NCBI GenBank assembly: GCA_024305745.1
Contig: JAHRBS010000005.1
Coordinates: 868,001 to 932,000 of the forward strand
Source: Polyporus tsugae
Lineage: Eukaryota > Basidiomycota > Agaricomycetes > Polyporales > Polyporaceae
DNA: 64,000 nucleotides
Direction: 5' to 3'
How positions within the stretch are numbered: position 1 is the stretch's first letter; the number at the start of each line of letters is the position of its first letter. A program made the position numbers and the translations under genes. Below the pieces are notes generated by a model. That model saw nothing but the letters and a program-made list of their open reading frames with translations, did no database searches and was not told where the DNA came from. Below are positions 10,708 to 21,463 of this stretch, in pieces.

Positions 10708-13128
10708 ATGCCTTCCGATCTCGTCGCCGTGTTTCCCGTGGAGATCTTCGAGGAAATTATTGACCAGTCCAGCGATCGCGATGGATCCCTCTGCCGTCTT
10801 TCCCTCACCTGCCATGCCTTCCTCCCTCGAGCCCGTCTCAATCTATTCTTCCACATCCACATCGCGCACAAGGAGAAACTAGAGTCCGCGCCCGCCTTCC
10901 TTCAAGCCCGACTTTGGCTTCCTCCCTTGGTTCATGCCGTCACAATCCGCGATTATGTCAGGCACTACCCTTTCAAGTTACTACTTGCGGTCGTCCCCTC
11001 GCGTCTCGTCAGCATGCTTCCGAACCTACGTAGCATGGAATATGCTCTCGATTGGCGCGGCCTAGGATCGAGTCCGGACACGGTGCGACTCTACACAGTG
11101 TACAGCCGCTTGGAACAGTCAATTCTGCGCAAGTCATGCACTTCCATATGGCACCTGGAGCTGACTCAGGTTCGGTTCCGAACTACCATCGACTTCGTCC
11201 AGCTACTGTGCGCTCTTCCCAACTTGAAGAGTCTGATCTGTAGAGGGATTTATATACACCGGCTCGACGATGATACCAGCCTCATTAGAAATAAACCTCT
11301 TCATTTGACTCATTTGGATGTAAGTCTGACCTTGGCTCACTCGCATGCCTCACCATATATTGATTCTCCTTTTGTCCCATCTTATCCCAGACTGACAGAA
11401 CTTTTCATCCGGACGTATTGGAGCTTCTCTTGACTATGGGCCAAGACACTCTTGAAAATCTGTCAATGGCCGCAAGTCCGCCGTCTAGCTGGGAGAGATA
11501 TGAAGACGGTACCAGTTGTAAGACCGAAGAATATGATGCTGCGTCCTATCTTGCTCATGGTTCTGTAGTGGAGTATTCCGCTAAGCAACAACCGATGGTC
11601 ACCCTCTTCTCGCGGCTCCGGCATCTACAGACCCTCACGTTGAGCCTTCACGACGTGTACATTCAGAACGCGGGGTTCATAACACTAGAGTTCGCGACCA
11701 AGATCTTGAACAACATTGTTGGAGCCCTCCAATGTCTCAACGTTGTCTGGTCTCCGCAAATCCTTGCTCCCCTCGCTGTCAGCCCTGGCGACGTACTGCA
11801 TCATCTGTTTAAGACATTCGAAGAATCCATCACTCGTTTACCCTTGCGCCAAGTCGTATTCTCTCCACCACACTATCGAACGAATAGACGTGGTCTCTGG
11901 AGGTCCGCCCTCGATCGGGTATTTCCATCACTGAAAGAGCGCGGAATTCTTCAAGCCACCGACCGGCCACTGCATCGTAAGCCTTTACATGTCACTAGTC
12001 GTCATTTATCTTGTTGCTGAGAAGATATTAGTAGGCAATCGACGCACGGCGTGGCTATCGGAAACCTCCGCGGGTCATCACGACCACGTTTCATCGCTCG
12101 TCGTTTCCCCAAACGGAAGGGTTTTCACCAGCTCCTCCTATGACAGCACCATCATCCTGTGGAATGTGCACCAGGGAACCATCGAATACGAATGGGTGGG
12201 CCATGGTGGTCATTGGGTCAATTCCCTCGCATTCTCGCCAGACAGCCGTTACCTCCTCTCCGGTGGTGATGACGGGACACTCCAAGTATGGGATACCTTG
12301 GGCGGGCAGGTGAAGCAGGTACAGGTCCTCGGGGCAGCTGGAGGGACGGAGGAAGGCCCGGATTTGGTCAGGCACATTGTCTGTGGCTGGTCGGCAGACG
12401 GCATGTGGATCGCCTCCAGGTCCGGGACTGGTACAGTGCACCTTTGGGACGGCCGCAGTTTCCATCGGCGCCGCGTGTTCGAGGAGCCCGCGACTGCCAG
12501 CTGTCTCCCCTCTTTCTCCCCCGACAGCGGGTGGCTCGTGTGGCTTTCCAAACTCTCCGATGACAGTGCAGAATATTTTTGTGTGTGGGACGCTCTCGCA
12601 CCAGATGCACCCCCGAGGAGGCTCCCGGCACACTCGGACGATCCACTTAGTACACATATCCTCCCCTTCGATCCCACCAGCAAGCGCCTCGTAACTACTC
12701 ATGGCGCTCATCTGCGTGTATGGGATGTTATCACAGGCGCGCAACTCGCGGTCATGGGAGGGCATTCGGGCTATATTGCCACCGCTTCTTTCTCTCCGGA
12801 TGGGCGACACATATTGTCAGCTTCTCATGACGGAACGGCAAAGGTCTGGGACACAAAGAGCGGGGAATGTACTCTGTCCCTCGAGGGACACAGGGACAGA
12901 GTCGATCACGCACATTTCTCCCCCGACGGGAATTACATCGCGACGGCGTCGAACGACACAACAGTGCGATTATGGAGGTCCGGGGATGGATCATGTTTGG
13001 CGACCTTCACTGAACGTGAGAAGTTGTTGACATACATTGTGTTCTCTCCGGACGGAAAGAGGCTGGCATCAGGAGACAGCGGAGGCATTGTACACATCCG
13101 TGACATTTCCCATATCATCGGACAATGA
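10708..13128 (+). CDS. F-box/WD40 protein, copy A (763 aa)
   Basis: Exons 10708-11319, 11391-11976 and 12035-13128 join in phase. The N-terminus (PVEIFEEIIDQS ... LSLTCHAFLPRARLNLF) is F-box-like, followed by a leucine-rich spacer. Exon 3 encodes about 7-8 WD40 blades recognised by repeated FSPDGR...SGS.DGT..VWD patterns, ending HIRDISHIIGQ. F-box proteins normally recruit substrates to SCF ubiquitin ligase, and the WD40 propeller would be the substrate-binding part. Substrate unknown. The second intron could also end at 12031, which adds one codon, but copy B keeps only the 12034 acceptor. Exon 3 is nearly identical to copy B while exons 1-2 are diverged. It is tail-to-tail with the ERD2 relic. 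This is the only intact-looking copy of the three in the window. Confidence 0.85.
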
Positions 13129-13400
13129 CTGTCGTGTTCCAAACCTGTACATAGTCGCGCATGGTGACATCGATAGCAGCACATTAACGAGAACGTAGAC
13201 CTAGCAGTGTAGCTCGACGTGACGCGCTGCGGCCTCCAATGCACCCGTGAATCGTGACGGTCATTATCGAGGGTCTATTTTACAGCCCGGAATGGTTGCG
13301 GATTGTCGATTCAGGGTCTTGCAACCTGTCACCCGCGAACGGCCAGAAGCCGAGAGACAGCAAACGCAATACATTATTTTCGGACACGACAGTGCGATCA

Positions 13401-14945
13401 TCATGCAGGCAGCTCGAACTTCTGTCCTTGCAGCACCCTGCACGCATCACGAATTCCATCAGTGTTACGGCATATATGTGAGCATGGGGTGAGGGGACGC
13501 ACTTCGTAAAGTAGACGTAGAAGTCGAGGTACAGCGCAGTCTACACGAGACCCGCGCTCACGGCGATCATGTCGATCTTGTCCTCCGTAAAGTATCTGGG
13601 CAGGTAAGGGTGGTCAGCACAGCGAACGTCGAATGCCGAGACTCCAACGGAAGCTTGGATGCAGCTCCGGACGGGAATAACAGACCGCATCGAGGGTCAT
13701 ATCCTTGAGGGTTTCTTAGTAGATAAGAAACCAATTTCGCACGAAGTATTCTTCCGAAATGCTACAATAGCACCTCTCAAACAGGGACCCGTCGTTTTGG
13801 GGGGAAGGATGACTGCACCCCGGGACGCCGTACTCGCGTCTTGTGAAAGCTCGGCCCTCTGGTTACAGCACGACCCAACGCTTGCTCCTCCAAGCCAGGC
13901 GTCGGAGGATGCCATCCTGGACCATCAACCCCGACGTCATGCCCCGGACCGCCCCAACGATGAGGCTCAATATGACTTGAAAGTTATGTCCTCTCCGCAG
14001 AACGCGAACACCTCAAAGCGAACGTCTTGATGCGAGCGTAGCAGCGAGCACAACACATTGCATACCTGAAGATCCAATTAGGTATACAGAGCGCCATGTG
14101 GGCGCGGAGAGGGACGTGGTAGTGCATCGTGACCGTCTCGGCCTCGTCTGTCCGTTGGAGCATGGACAGCTGCGGGAGGATCGCGACGGCCCGGATGGAG
14201 ATGGAGAGCGATCGCAGGAGCTCGGTGGCGGTGAACGAGTGTAGTGGAAGAGGAGCGCGAACCTCGCACGGCGCAGCGAGCGGGGCCACGATGTTGAGCA
14301 CGAGCTTCACGACGATGCATGTAGAGCGTCGGCCCGGTCCAGTTATGCGTCGTCCCCGGGCAGCGGCGCCAGCTGGCAGAACCGAGTGCGTTGGGTACAT
14401 CTTCTTTGAGCGCGCATAGACCGATTCTTCAGAACCGACAAGTGTAGTATACGGCCGAGCTCTGATCGCATGCCCTCTGCCCCGCAGGGACTTGCACCAC
14501 ACAGCATGCCGGTCGACGTTCGTAGTCGCCGTCGCGCCAGCGCCGATGGTGGCGAGAACGTTACACGCAAAGCACTTGATCGTCGGGGCCGGATGTTGAC
14601 CGTCTCGCTGCCCAGGAGAGGAGGTTGAATCCCCTAAAAAGAACTCCGCAGGCAGCTGGTGGCCGGTGTAGTGTGAAGCCAGCAGGAGGCGCGGTATGGG
14701 TCGATCGACGGACGCGGAGCATGAGTGTGTAGAAGAGGGTGATCGAAGGCGCGGTACGAAGGGACGATGGGAAGAACACGGTGGGGCTTGATTTTCCAGA
14801 GGTAGAAAGATGTAGAAGTTGCTCGTGATGAACAGAATCTTCATGGTTGTTGTGGAGGAAGCGCCATTCGTACAAGAGGTAGGGCCATTGCGTGATGAAC
14901 GCGGTCGCGTACAGTGTCCGTCTTGCATGACATACTTGCGGGAGG
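13401..14945 (-). pseudogene. ERD2 pseudogene (middle copy)
   Basis: The last exon ([11 protein letters not shown], 13437-13401) is preserved. The preceding exon (about 13599-13505) has lost one Phe codon and has TAG where the intact copy has CAG (reads AGLV*TALYLDF). The central exon (about 14320-14067) still shows [13 protein letters not shown] and CIPNWIFR but is frameshifted upstream. Exon 3 is recognisable as MKILFITSNFYIF near 14845-14807. Around 480 bp between the central exon and exon 3 exceed the 118-bp intron of the intact copy. Exons 1 and 2 are absent. Confidence 0.85.
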
Positions 14946-15036
14946 TGGTCTATATTTGCTCGCAAAAGGTGTCATGAAGCGTGTTGAGGAGCAGGATCCG
15001 TGGGAGGGAAGATTTACGCCTTGCTGGTGCTAAGCG

Positions 15037-15044
15037 GCGTGAAG
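15037..15044. other. Empty site matching the transposon insertion point
   Basis: GCGTGAAG here, preceded by 'ggtgcta.gcg' and followed by 'cacgagcac', corresponds to the GTGTGAAG duplicated around the transposon in the left unit (361-368 and 8446-8453). There is no insert in this copy. Confidence 0.8.
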
Positions 15045-17142
15045 CACGAGCACGCTCCGTCGTAAGGACTCCTCGTCGCCGCGCATCAAGACACCACTCG
15101 CTGACCGACTCGGGGCCACTCAGAGTGCAAGGTCCCCGTCATCGCTTGTACCGTAGTGGGCCAGCATGTGTGTCCAAAGAGCTTCGTCGTAATATTTTCC
15201 CAATTAGAGTTCGCCTGCGTGCACGCGACGACACGCGCGGCCCGTCCTATCCGTCGCGTTGCAGTGTGCGCCGGTAGGTGTGGGACGAAGCTGCATAGAG
15301 CTTGCGCCGACACTTTCCGTCGTGGACTTGGTCGTATGCAGCCTCATCGTCTCCAAGGGGAGCCGTGATGCGGGGGAAGGTGTACGAGTGCCGTCAGTTT
15401 GTATATCTGTCCACCTGCCAATTAGTCATCCACAGGACGCGCATATACGTGGGGTGGAACATACGTGTCGGGACATGTCCTCAAAGGTACCTGAGGTGTT
15501 GAGGATGTTGGATGAGTAATTCGTAGGCTCAGAGTCAAAGGACGCGGCCCACCTTCGCTGCCCAGTACTGGTCTTGGCTGGGCGTGGTCTCCGTTGTTGA
15601 CAGAACCTGATGGTCACCGAAAAGATGGCTGACATCCGCCGAGATCTGTCCCAGGATACGCCGTGAACACTTATCGCAGCTATGCCATAGAATGACATCT
15701 AGCTTTTCACGTACCTCGAAATGGACCTCGAGGACCAAATTTGATGCTGTGCGCGCAACGCACGACAAACTAACCCTGGGTGCGGCATCAGCTTGAGACA
15801 GACAAGGATGATCGATACAAGGTGTGACACAGACCATGTATCGGGGCTTTGCGCGAGTGCACTGACCCGTGTTATGCACGGATGAGCGACATGCAGCGTG
15901 GGGATACTTGGTGCCAGGGTCGGAAGGGGACGAACAATGTGTGCGTCCGCACCAAATCCCACCAACTGTGGATTCGAGGGGAAATGAGGACTAGAAAGAG
16001 GATAGAATACACAGGGGAACACGGTAGGTTGAGGGGCCATGGTCGATATGAATGTATATTGAGGAGGTCGGGGAAAACGATCTGTGAAGCCATGAGAAAC
16101 ATGCAACGATGACAACTCAAACCAGTGTAGAGCAAGCACTGGCAGCACAAGGGCCAACTGTCACTGCTGCGAAGATCATACTGGTGATCGTAGCCCAGAA
16201 GCTCGCAAACGACCCGACTATATGGATCCAAGGCGTGGCAGGCCGAGCGACATTGCTTACTGGTGCTGAATGCAGGGAAAACATAATGTCTTGCCTGTAT
16301 AACACATGCATACACCTCATCTGTAGTGTATGCCTGCGTCCGAGCCTCAAGTTTCAACACTTGATCAGCCTCGCCGTGACCCCACTTTGTACCAAATCCG
16401 CACACGAACCAGCCCCGCACGTGCGTTACATACAGAGACAGATCCAGCGGGAGAATATCTTAGTACCCACTGTTTTGATTGTCCTATTCGCTATAGCTTC
16501 GCCTGATCATCTGGCGCTGGGAGGTCGTCGAAAGGTAAGAGGGGGAGGCAACACCCAAGGCCATCGAAGAATCGGGAGGTGCGAGGTGGTGCACGCGGGT
16601 AGCGTTACAGCCGTTAGACCCAGTCGCCGAGGAAGCGGGAAAGTGTGGAGCAGAAGTGAGCAACAGACAAGTTGGAAATGAAATGCAAAGCGAACGGAGC
16701 GGTGACGATGATGTTCAGCGAGACCACAGACTGACAGCGGCCGTAGGCGAGGACAAGGAGGTCGGGGTCTTATCCGGATCTAGCCGGGCTCAGATCACCC
16801 CAGCGCTTCGAGACACAACTCTTGCACAACTAATGTCTTCATCTACTTATTTAATTAGCTGATCCTTTGATTTGACAGCGCTCTGGTTCTGTCTGACCAG
16901 TGACAGCACGGCGCTGCAGAAGCTGGAACCTGTATGTACATCAGGATTAATATGGCACACTTTGTATCTGATCGCGTCAATGGGCCAGAAAACATGCCGG
17001 CACCAGATAGCTAGCGCTCATCCGCCTCCCAGACCCTCCCTCCTCCGACGCATCCAGAGTTGTACGCTTGCGCCGATATCACCTTCCCCACCGCCGTTCT
17101 TGCGCTCCACCCTCCAACGCTACCTTCATCCACCACCAGACC
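15045..17142. repeat. Duplicated intergenic segment, right copy; no gene seen
   Basis: Diverged partner of 8454-10707. Open frames exist on both strands (for example minus 15535-15879), but their counterparts in the left copy are broken, so none is supported as coding. The segment ends at the start codon of F-box/WD40 copy B. Confidence 0.6.
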
Positions 17143-19582
17143 ATGTCTTCCAATCTCGTCGCCATGTTTCCTGTGGAGATCTTCGAAGAAATCATCAACC
17201 AGTCCAGCTATCGCAATGGATCCCTCTGCCGTCTTTCCCTCACCTGCCATGCCTTCCTCCCTCGAGCCCGTCTCAATCTCTTCTTCCACATCCACATCGG
17301 GCACAAGGAGAAACTAGAGTTCGCGCCCACCTTCCTTCAAGCTCGACCTTGGCTTCCTCCCTTGGTTCATTCCGTCACAATCCGTGACTATGCCATGCGC
17401 TACGCTTTCATGTTACATGCGGTCATCCCCTCGCGGCTCATCACCATGCTTCCGAGCCTACGTAGCATAGAATATGCTCTCGATTGGCGCGGCATAGGAC
17501 CATGGCCGGACACAGTGCGATCCTACCTAGTACACAGCCGCTTGCAACAGTCAATTCTGCACAAGTCATGCACTTCCATACGGCACCTAGCGCTCAGTCT
17601 GGTTGTGTTCCGAACTACGGTCGACTTCGTCCGGCTACTGTGCGCTCTTCCCAACTTGAAGAGTCTGATCTGTAGAGCGACTCAAATATACCGGCGCGAG
17701 GATGATACCAGCCTCGTTAAAAGTAAAACTCTTCATTTGACTCACTTCGATGTAAGTCTGACCTCGGCTCACTCGCACGCCTCACCATATGTTGATTCTC
17801 CTTTTATCTCATCTTATCCCAGACTGATGGAACTTTTGATCTGGCGGTATTGGAGCTTCTCTTGACTATGGGCCAAGACACTCTTGAAAATCTGTCAATG
17901 ACCGCAAGGCCGCTGTCTGGCATTGGCTGGTCGAGACGTGAAGACGGTATCAGTTGTAAGATTGAGGACTATGCTGCTACCACGTCCTAGTACCTTGCTC
18001 ATGATATCAATTATGTAGGGGTCCATTCCGCTAAGCAACACCCGATGTTCGCCCTCTTCTCGCGGCTCCGGCATCTACAGACCCTCACGTTGAGCCTTCA
18101 CGACGTGTACATTCAGAACGCGGGGTTCATAACACTAGAGTTCGCGACCGAGATCTTGAACAACATGCCAGTTGCTGGGGCCTTACAATGTCTCCACGTT
18201 GTCTGGTCTCCGGGAATCCTTGCCTCCCTTGCTCTCAATCCCAGCGACGTACCGCATCATCTGTTTAAGACATTCAAGGAATCCATCACTCGTTTACCCT
18301 TGCACCAAGTCGTATTCTCTCCACCACACTATCGAACGAACAGACGTGGTCTCTGGAGATCCGTCCTCGATCGGGTATTTCCATCGCTGAAGGAGCGCGG
18401 AATTCTTCAAGTCACCGACCGGCCACCGCATCGTAAGGGTACATTTAACTAGCCGTCATTTGTCTTGTTGCTGAGAATATTTTGGTAGGCAATCGACGCA
18501 CGGCGTGGCTATCGGAAACCTCCGCGGGTCATCACGACCACGTTTCATCGCTCGTCGTTTCCCCAAACGGAAGGGTTTTCACCAGCTCCTCCTATGACAG
18601 CACCATCATCCTGTGGAATGTGCACCAGGGAACCATCGAATACGAATGGGTGGGCCATGGTGGTCATTGGGTCAATTCCCTCGCATTCTCGCCAGACAGC
18701 CGTTACCTCCTCTCCGGTGGTGATGACGGGACACTCCAAGTATGGGATACCTTGGGCGGGCAGGTGAAGCAGGTACAGGTCCTCGGGGCAGCTGGAGGGA
18801 CGGAGGAAGGCCCGGATTTGGTCAGGCACATTGTCTGTGGCTGGTCGGCGGACGGCATGTGGATCGCCTCCAGGTCCGGGACTGGTACAGTGCACCTTTG
18901 GGACGGCCGCAGTTTCCATCGGCGCCGCGTGTTCGAGGAGCCCGCGACTGCCAGCTGTCTCCCCTCTTTCTCCCCCGACAGCGGGTGGCTCGTGTGGCTT
19001 TCCAAACTCTCCGATGACAGTGCAGAATATTTTTGTGTGTGGGACGCTCTCGCACCAGATGCACCCCCGAGGAGGCTCCCGGCACACTCGGACGATCCAC
19101 TTAGTACACATATCCTCCCCTTCGATCCCACCAGCAAGCGCCTCGTAACTACTCATGGCGCTCATCTGCGTGTATGGGATGTTATCACAGGCGCGCAACT
19201 CGCGGTCATGGGAGGGCATTCGGGCTATATTGCCACCGCTTCTTTCTCTCCGGATGGGCGACACATATTGTCAGCTTCTCATGACGGAACGGCAAAGGTC
19301 TGGGACACAAAGAGCGGGGAATGTACTCTGTCCCTCGAGGGACACAGGGACAGAGTCGATCACGCACATTTCTCCCCCGACGGGAATTACATCGCGACGG
19401 CGTCGAACGACACAACAGTGCGATTATGGAGGTCCGGGGATGGATCATGTTTGGCGACCTTCACTGAACGTGAGAAGTTGTTGACATACATTGTGTTCTC
19501 TCCGGACGGAAAGAGGCTGGCATCAGGAGACAGCGGAGGCATTGTACACATCCGTGACATTTCCCATATCATCGGACAATGA
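17143..19582 (+). pseudogene. F-box/WD40 copy B, interrupted by one stop codon
   Basis: Exons 17143-17751, 17823-18432 and 18489-19582 line up with copy A and stay in phase, but TAG at 17988-17990 stops the frame in exon 2, 55 codons into that exon. Everything after it remains open, including the complete WD40 exon, whose 366-residue tail is identical to copy A. A GTAAG...CCTAG pair around the stop would give only a 35-nt intron and would shift the frame, so it does not rescue the gene. The locus may express a short F-box-only product, or a WD40-only product from a downstream ATG (18045 is in frame). It is tail-to-tail with intact ERD2, 271 bp apart. Confidence 0.75.
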
Positions 19583-19853
19583 CTGTCGTGTTCCAAACCT
19601 GTACATAGTCGCGCATGGTGACATCGATAGCAGCACATTAACGAGAACGTAGACCTAGCAGTGTAGCTCGACGTGACGCGCTGCGGCCTCCAACGCACCG
19701 ACGAATCGTGATGGTCAGATCGAGAGTCCGTTTTACAGCCCGGAATGGTCGCGGATTGTCGATTCAGGGTCTTGCAACCTGTCACCCACGAACGGCCAGA
19801 AGCCGAGAGACAGCAAACGCAATACATTATTTTCGGACACGACAGTGCGATCA

Positions 19854-21463
19854 TCATGCAGGCAGCTCGAACTTCTGTCCTTGCAGCACCCTGTACGCGT
19901 CACAGATTCCATCAGCATTACGACAGACGTGCGAGCACGGGGTGAAAGGGGACTCACTTCGTAAAGTAGACGTAGAAGAAGTCGAGGTACAGCGCACTCT
20001 GGACGAGACCCGCGCTCACGGCGATCACGTCGATCTTGTCCTCCGTAAAGTATCTGGGCAGGCAAGGGTGATCAGTACGAATAGTATCGGATACCGAGAC
20101 CCCAACGGAAGCTTGCGCGGAACTCTGGACGGGAATAGCAGACCAGGTCAAGGATAGATTCCCCGGCACTGTGTTCCCTACGAAACCTTTGGTATGACAG
20201 CACCTCCATCTCGACTGCGGGCAGAGCGCGACTGAAAGAGGGACGGGAAGGATGGCGGCACCCCGGGCCGACGTCTTCCCGTCCCAGTGCTTCTGCTCCA
20301 AGTCAAGCCCGAGGGTGCTATCCTGTATCGTCAACTCGATGTCATGAACACCCTGCCACCATCTGTCCGCTACGAGCAGTCAGACTAGGCACAAAATCAT
20401 CCTCGTCTTCTTCAGTAGACCACAGGCCTCCACCCTCGCCAATACCGAGGGCAGCTATGATCTGAATGCGAGGTCCTCTCCGTAGAACGCGAACGCACAT
20501 AAATCATGACGTACCTGTAGATCCAATTAGGAATATAGAGCGCCCTGTAGGCGCCGAGGGCGGCAAGGTAGTGCGTCGTGATTGTCTCGGCCTCGCCCAT
20601 CCGCTGGAGCATGAACAGCTGGGGGAGGATTGCGACGGCCTCGAGGAAGATGGAGAACGACCACAGGAGTTCGCTGACGGTGAAGGTGTAGTGGAAGAGG
20701 AGCGCCAGGACCACGCACGGCGCGGCGATGTACTCGACGCGGAACGTGTCTATCGAAGGGTCGTGTGTTGGACTGCGCGCGGCGTGGGTTGCGAAGCCAA
20801 TGGACAGTGGGAAATTGAGGTCGAGCATGAAGGAAAGGGGATTGAAGGTGAGAGGAATGGCAGGACGAGAAAGAGACGGGAGGGACGCACCGGTAGACTT
20901 TCATGAGGTAGAGGATGTAGGAGCTGCTCGCGATGAAGAAAACCTTCATGGCGAAGTTGTAGAGTGACACCCAGTCCCAGAAGAGGTCAAGGTAACGTGT
21001 GATGAACACGGCCGCGTACAGCGCCTGCGTCTTGAATGAGAGACCTGAAAGACGGTGTCAACCCTGGTCGCAAAAGATGCTAGGAAGCGGGAAGCGGTGA
21101 GGTGCGGCCTGCGGGAGGAAATTATGCTGCCTTAGTACTGCCCACGAGCGTCGCAGTCCGCCCACAGGGTGCGCGTTTCCGTCCAACCAACGGAACCAGT
21201 TGTTCCGCAGTCAGACCGCTCTCCATACCCCGTCCCCGCGTTGTTCTGCTCTCGGACTCGGACCCCCTGCACAAAACGAATATAAAGGAATAGGTTGATG
21301 AAACACGTACCTCGACATGATCGGGTCGACATAATCTTCTGCAGCAAGATAAATATGGACGCCAAATGGGACAAGTCCCCTAGATGGTGTGAGTCGCGTG
21401 CTCAGCGGGGGTCGCAAAGTAGAGGAATTCCTTGGACATACCGACAAGCCGAAACAAGTTCAT
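19854..21463 (-). CDS. ERD2: ER lumen protein-retaining receptor (KDEL/HDEL receptor)
   Basis: Six exons join in phase: 21463-21442, 21379-21311, 21044-20891, 20772-20515, 20053-19958 and 19890-19854, giving 211 aa, the usual length for the family. It starts [16 protein letters not shown], contains [35 protein letters not shown] and DFFYVYFTK, and ends QGKK-like QGQKFELPA. These are hallmark ERD2 segments spread over seven membrane helices. The receptor returns escaped ER proteins carrying C-terminal K/HDEL from the Golgi to the ER, through COPI vesicles. Introns 2 (266 nt) and 4 (461 nt) are long for this genome. It is the only intact copy beside two relics in the window. Confidence 0.95.

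Larger units (their letters stand above)
12031..19691. repeat. Near-identical tract shared by copies A and B (12031-13237 / 18485-19691)
   Basis: The two tracts are 6,454 bp apart with no indels. The one difference I can find in about 1,207 bp is A12396 versus G18850, a silent change. The tract starts at the acceptor of the last intron and ends about 109 bp after the stop codon. Flanking sequence on the 5' side is clearly diverged. This is the signature of recent gene conversion or unequal exchange limited to the WD40 exon. Confidence 0.85.

Noticed and set aside
12091..12810. 239-codon minus-strand ORF opposite the WD40 exon, repeated at 18545-19264
   Set aside because: It mirrors a clearly coding plus-strand exon, its composition is that of an antisense shadow, and both copies exist only because the two sense exons are identical.
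17956..17990. A 35-nt intron that would remove the stop in F-box/WD40 copy B
   Set aside because: It is too short for fungal splicing, and removal shifts the frame into another stop.
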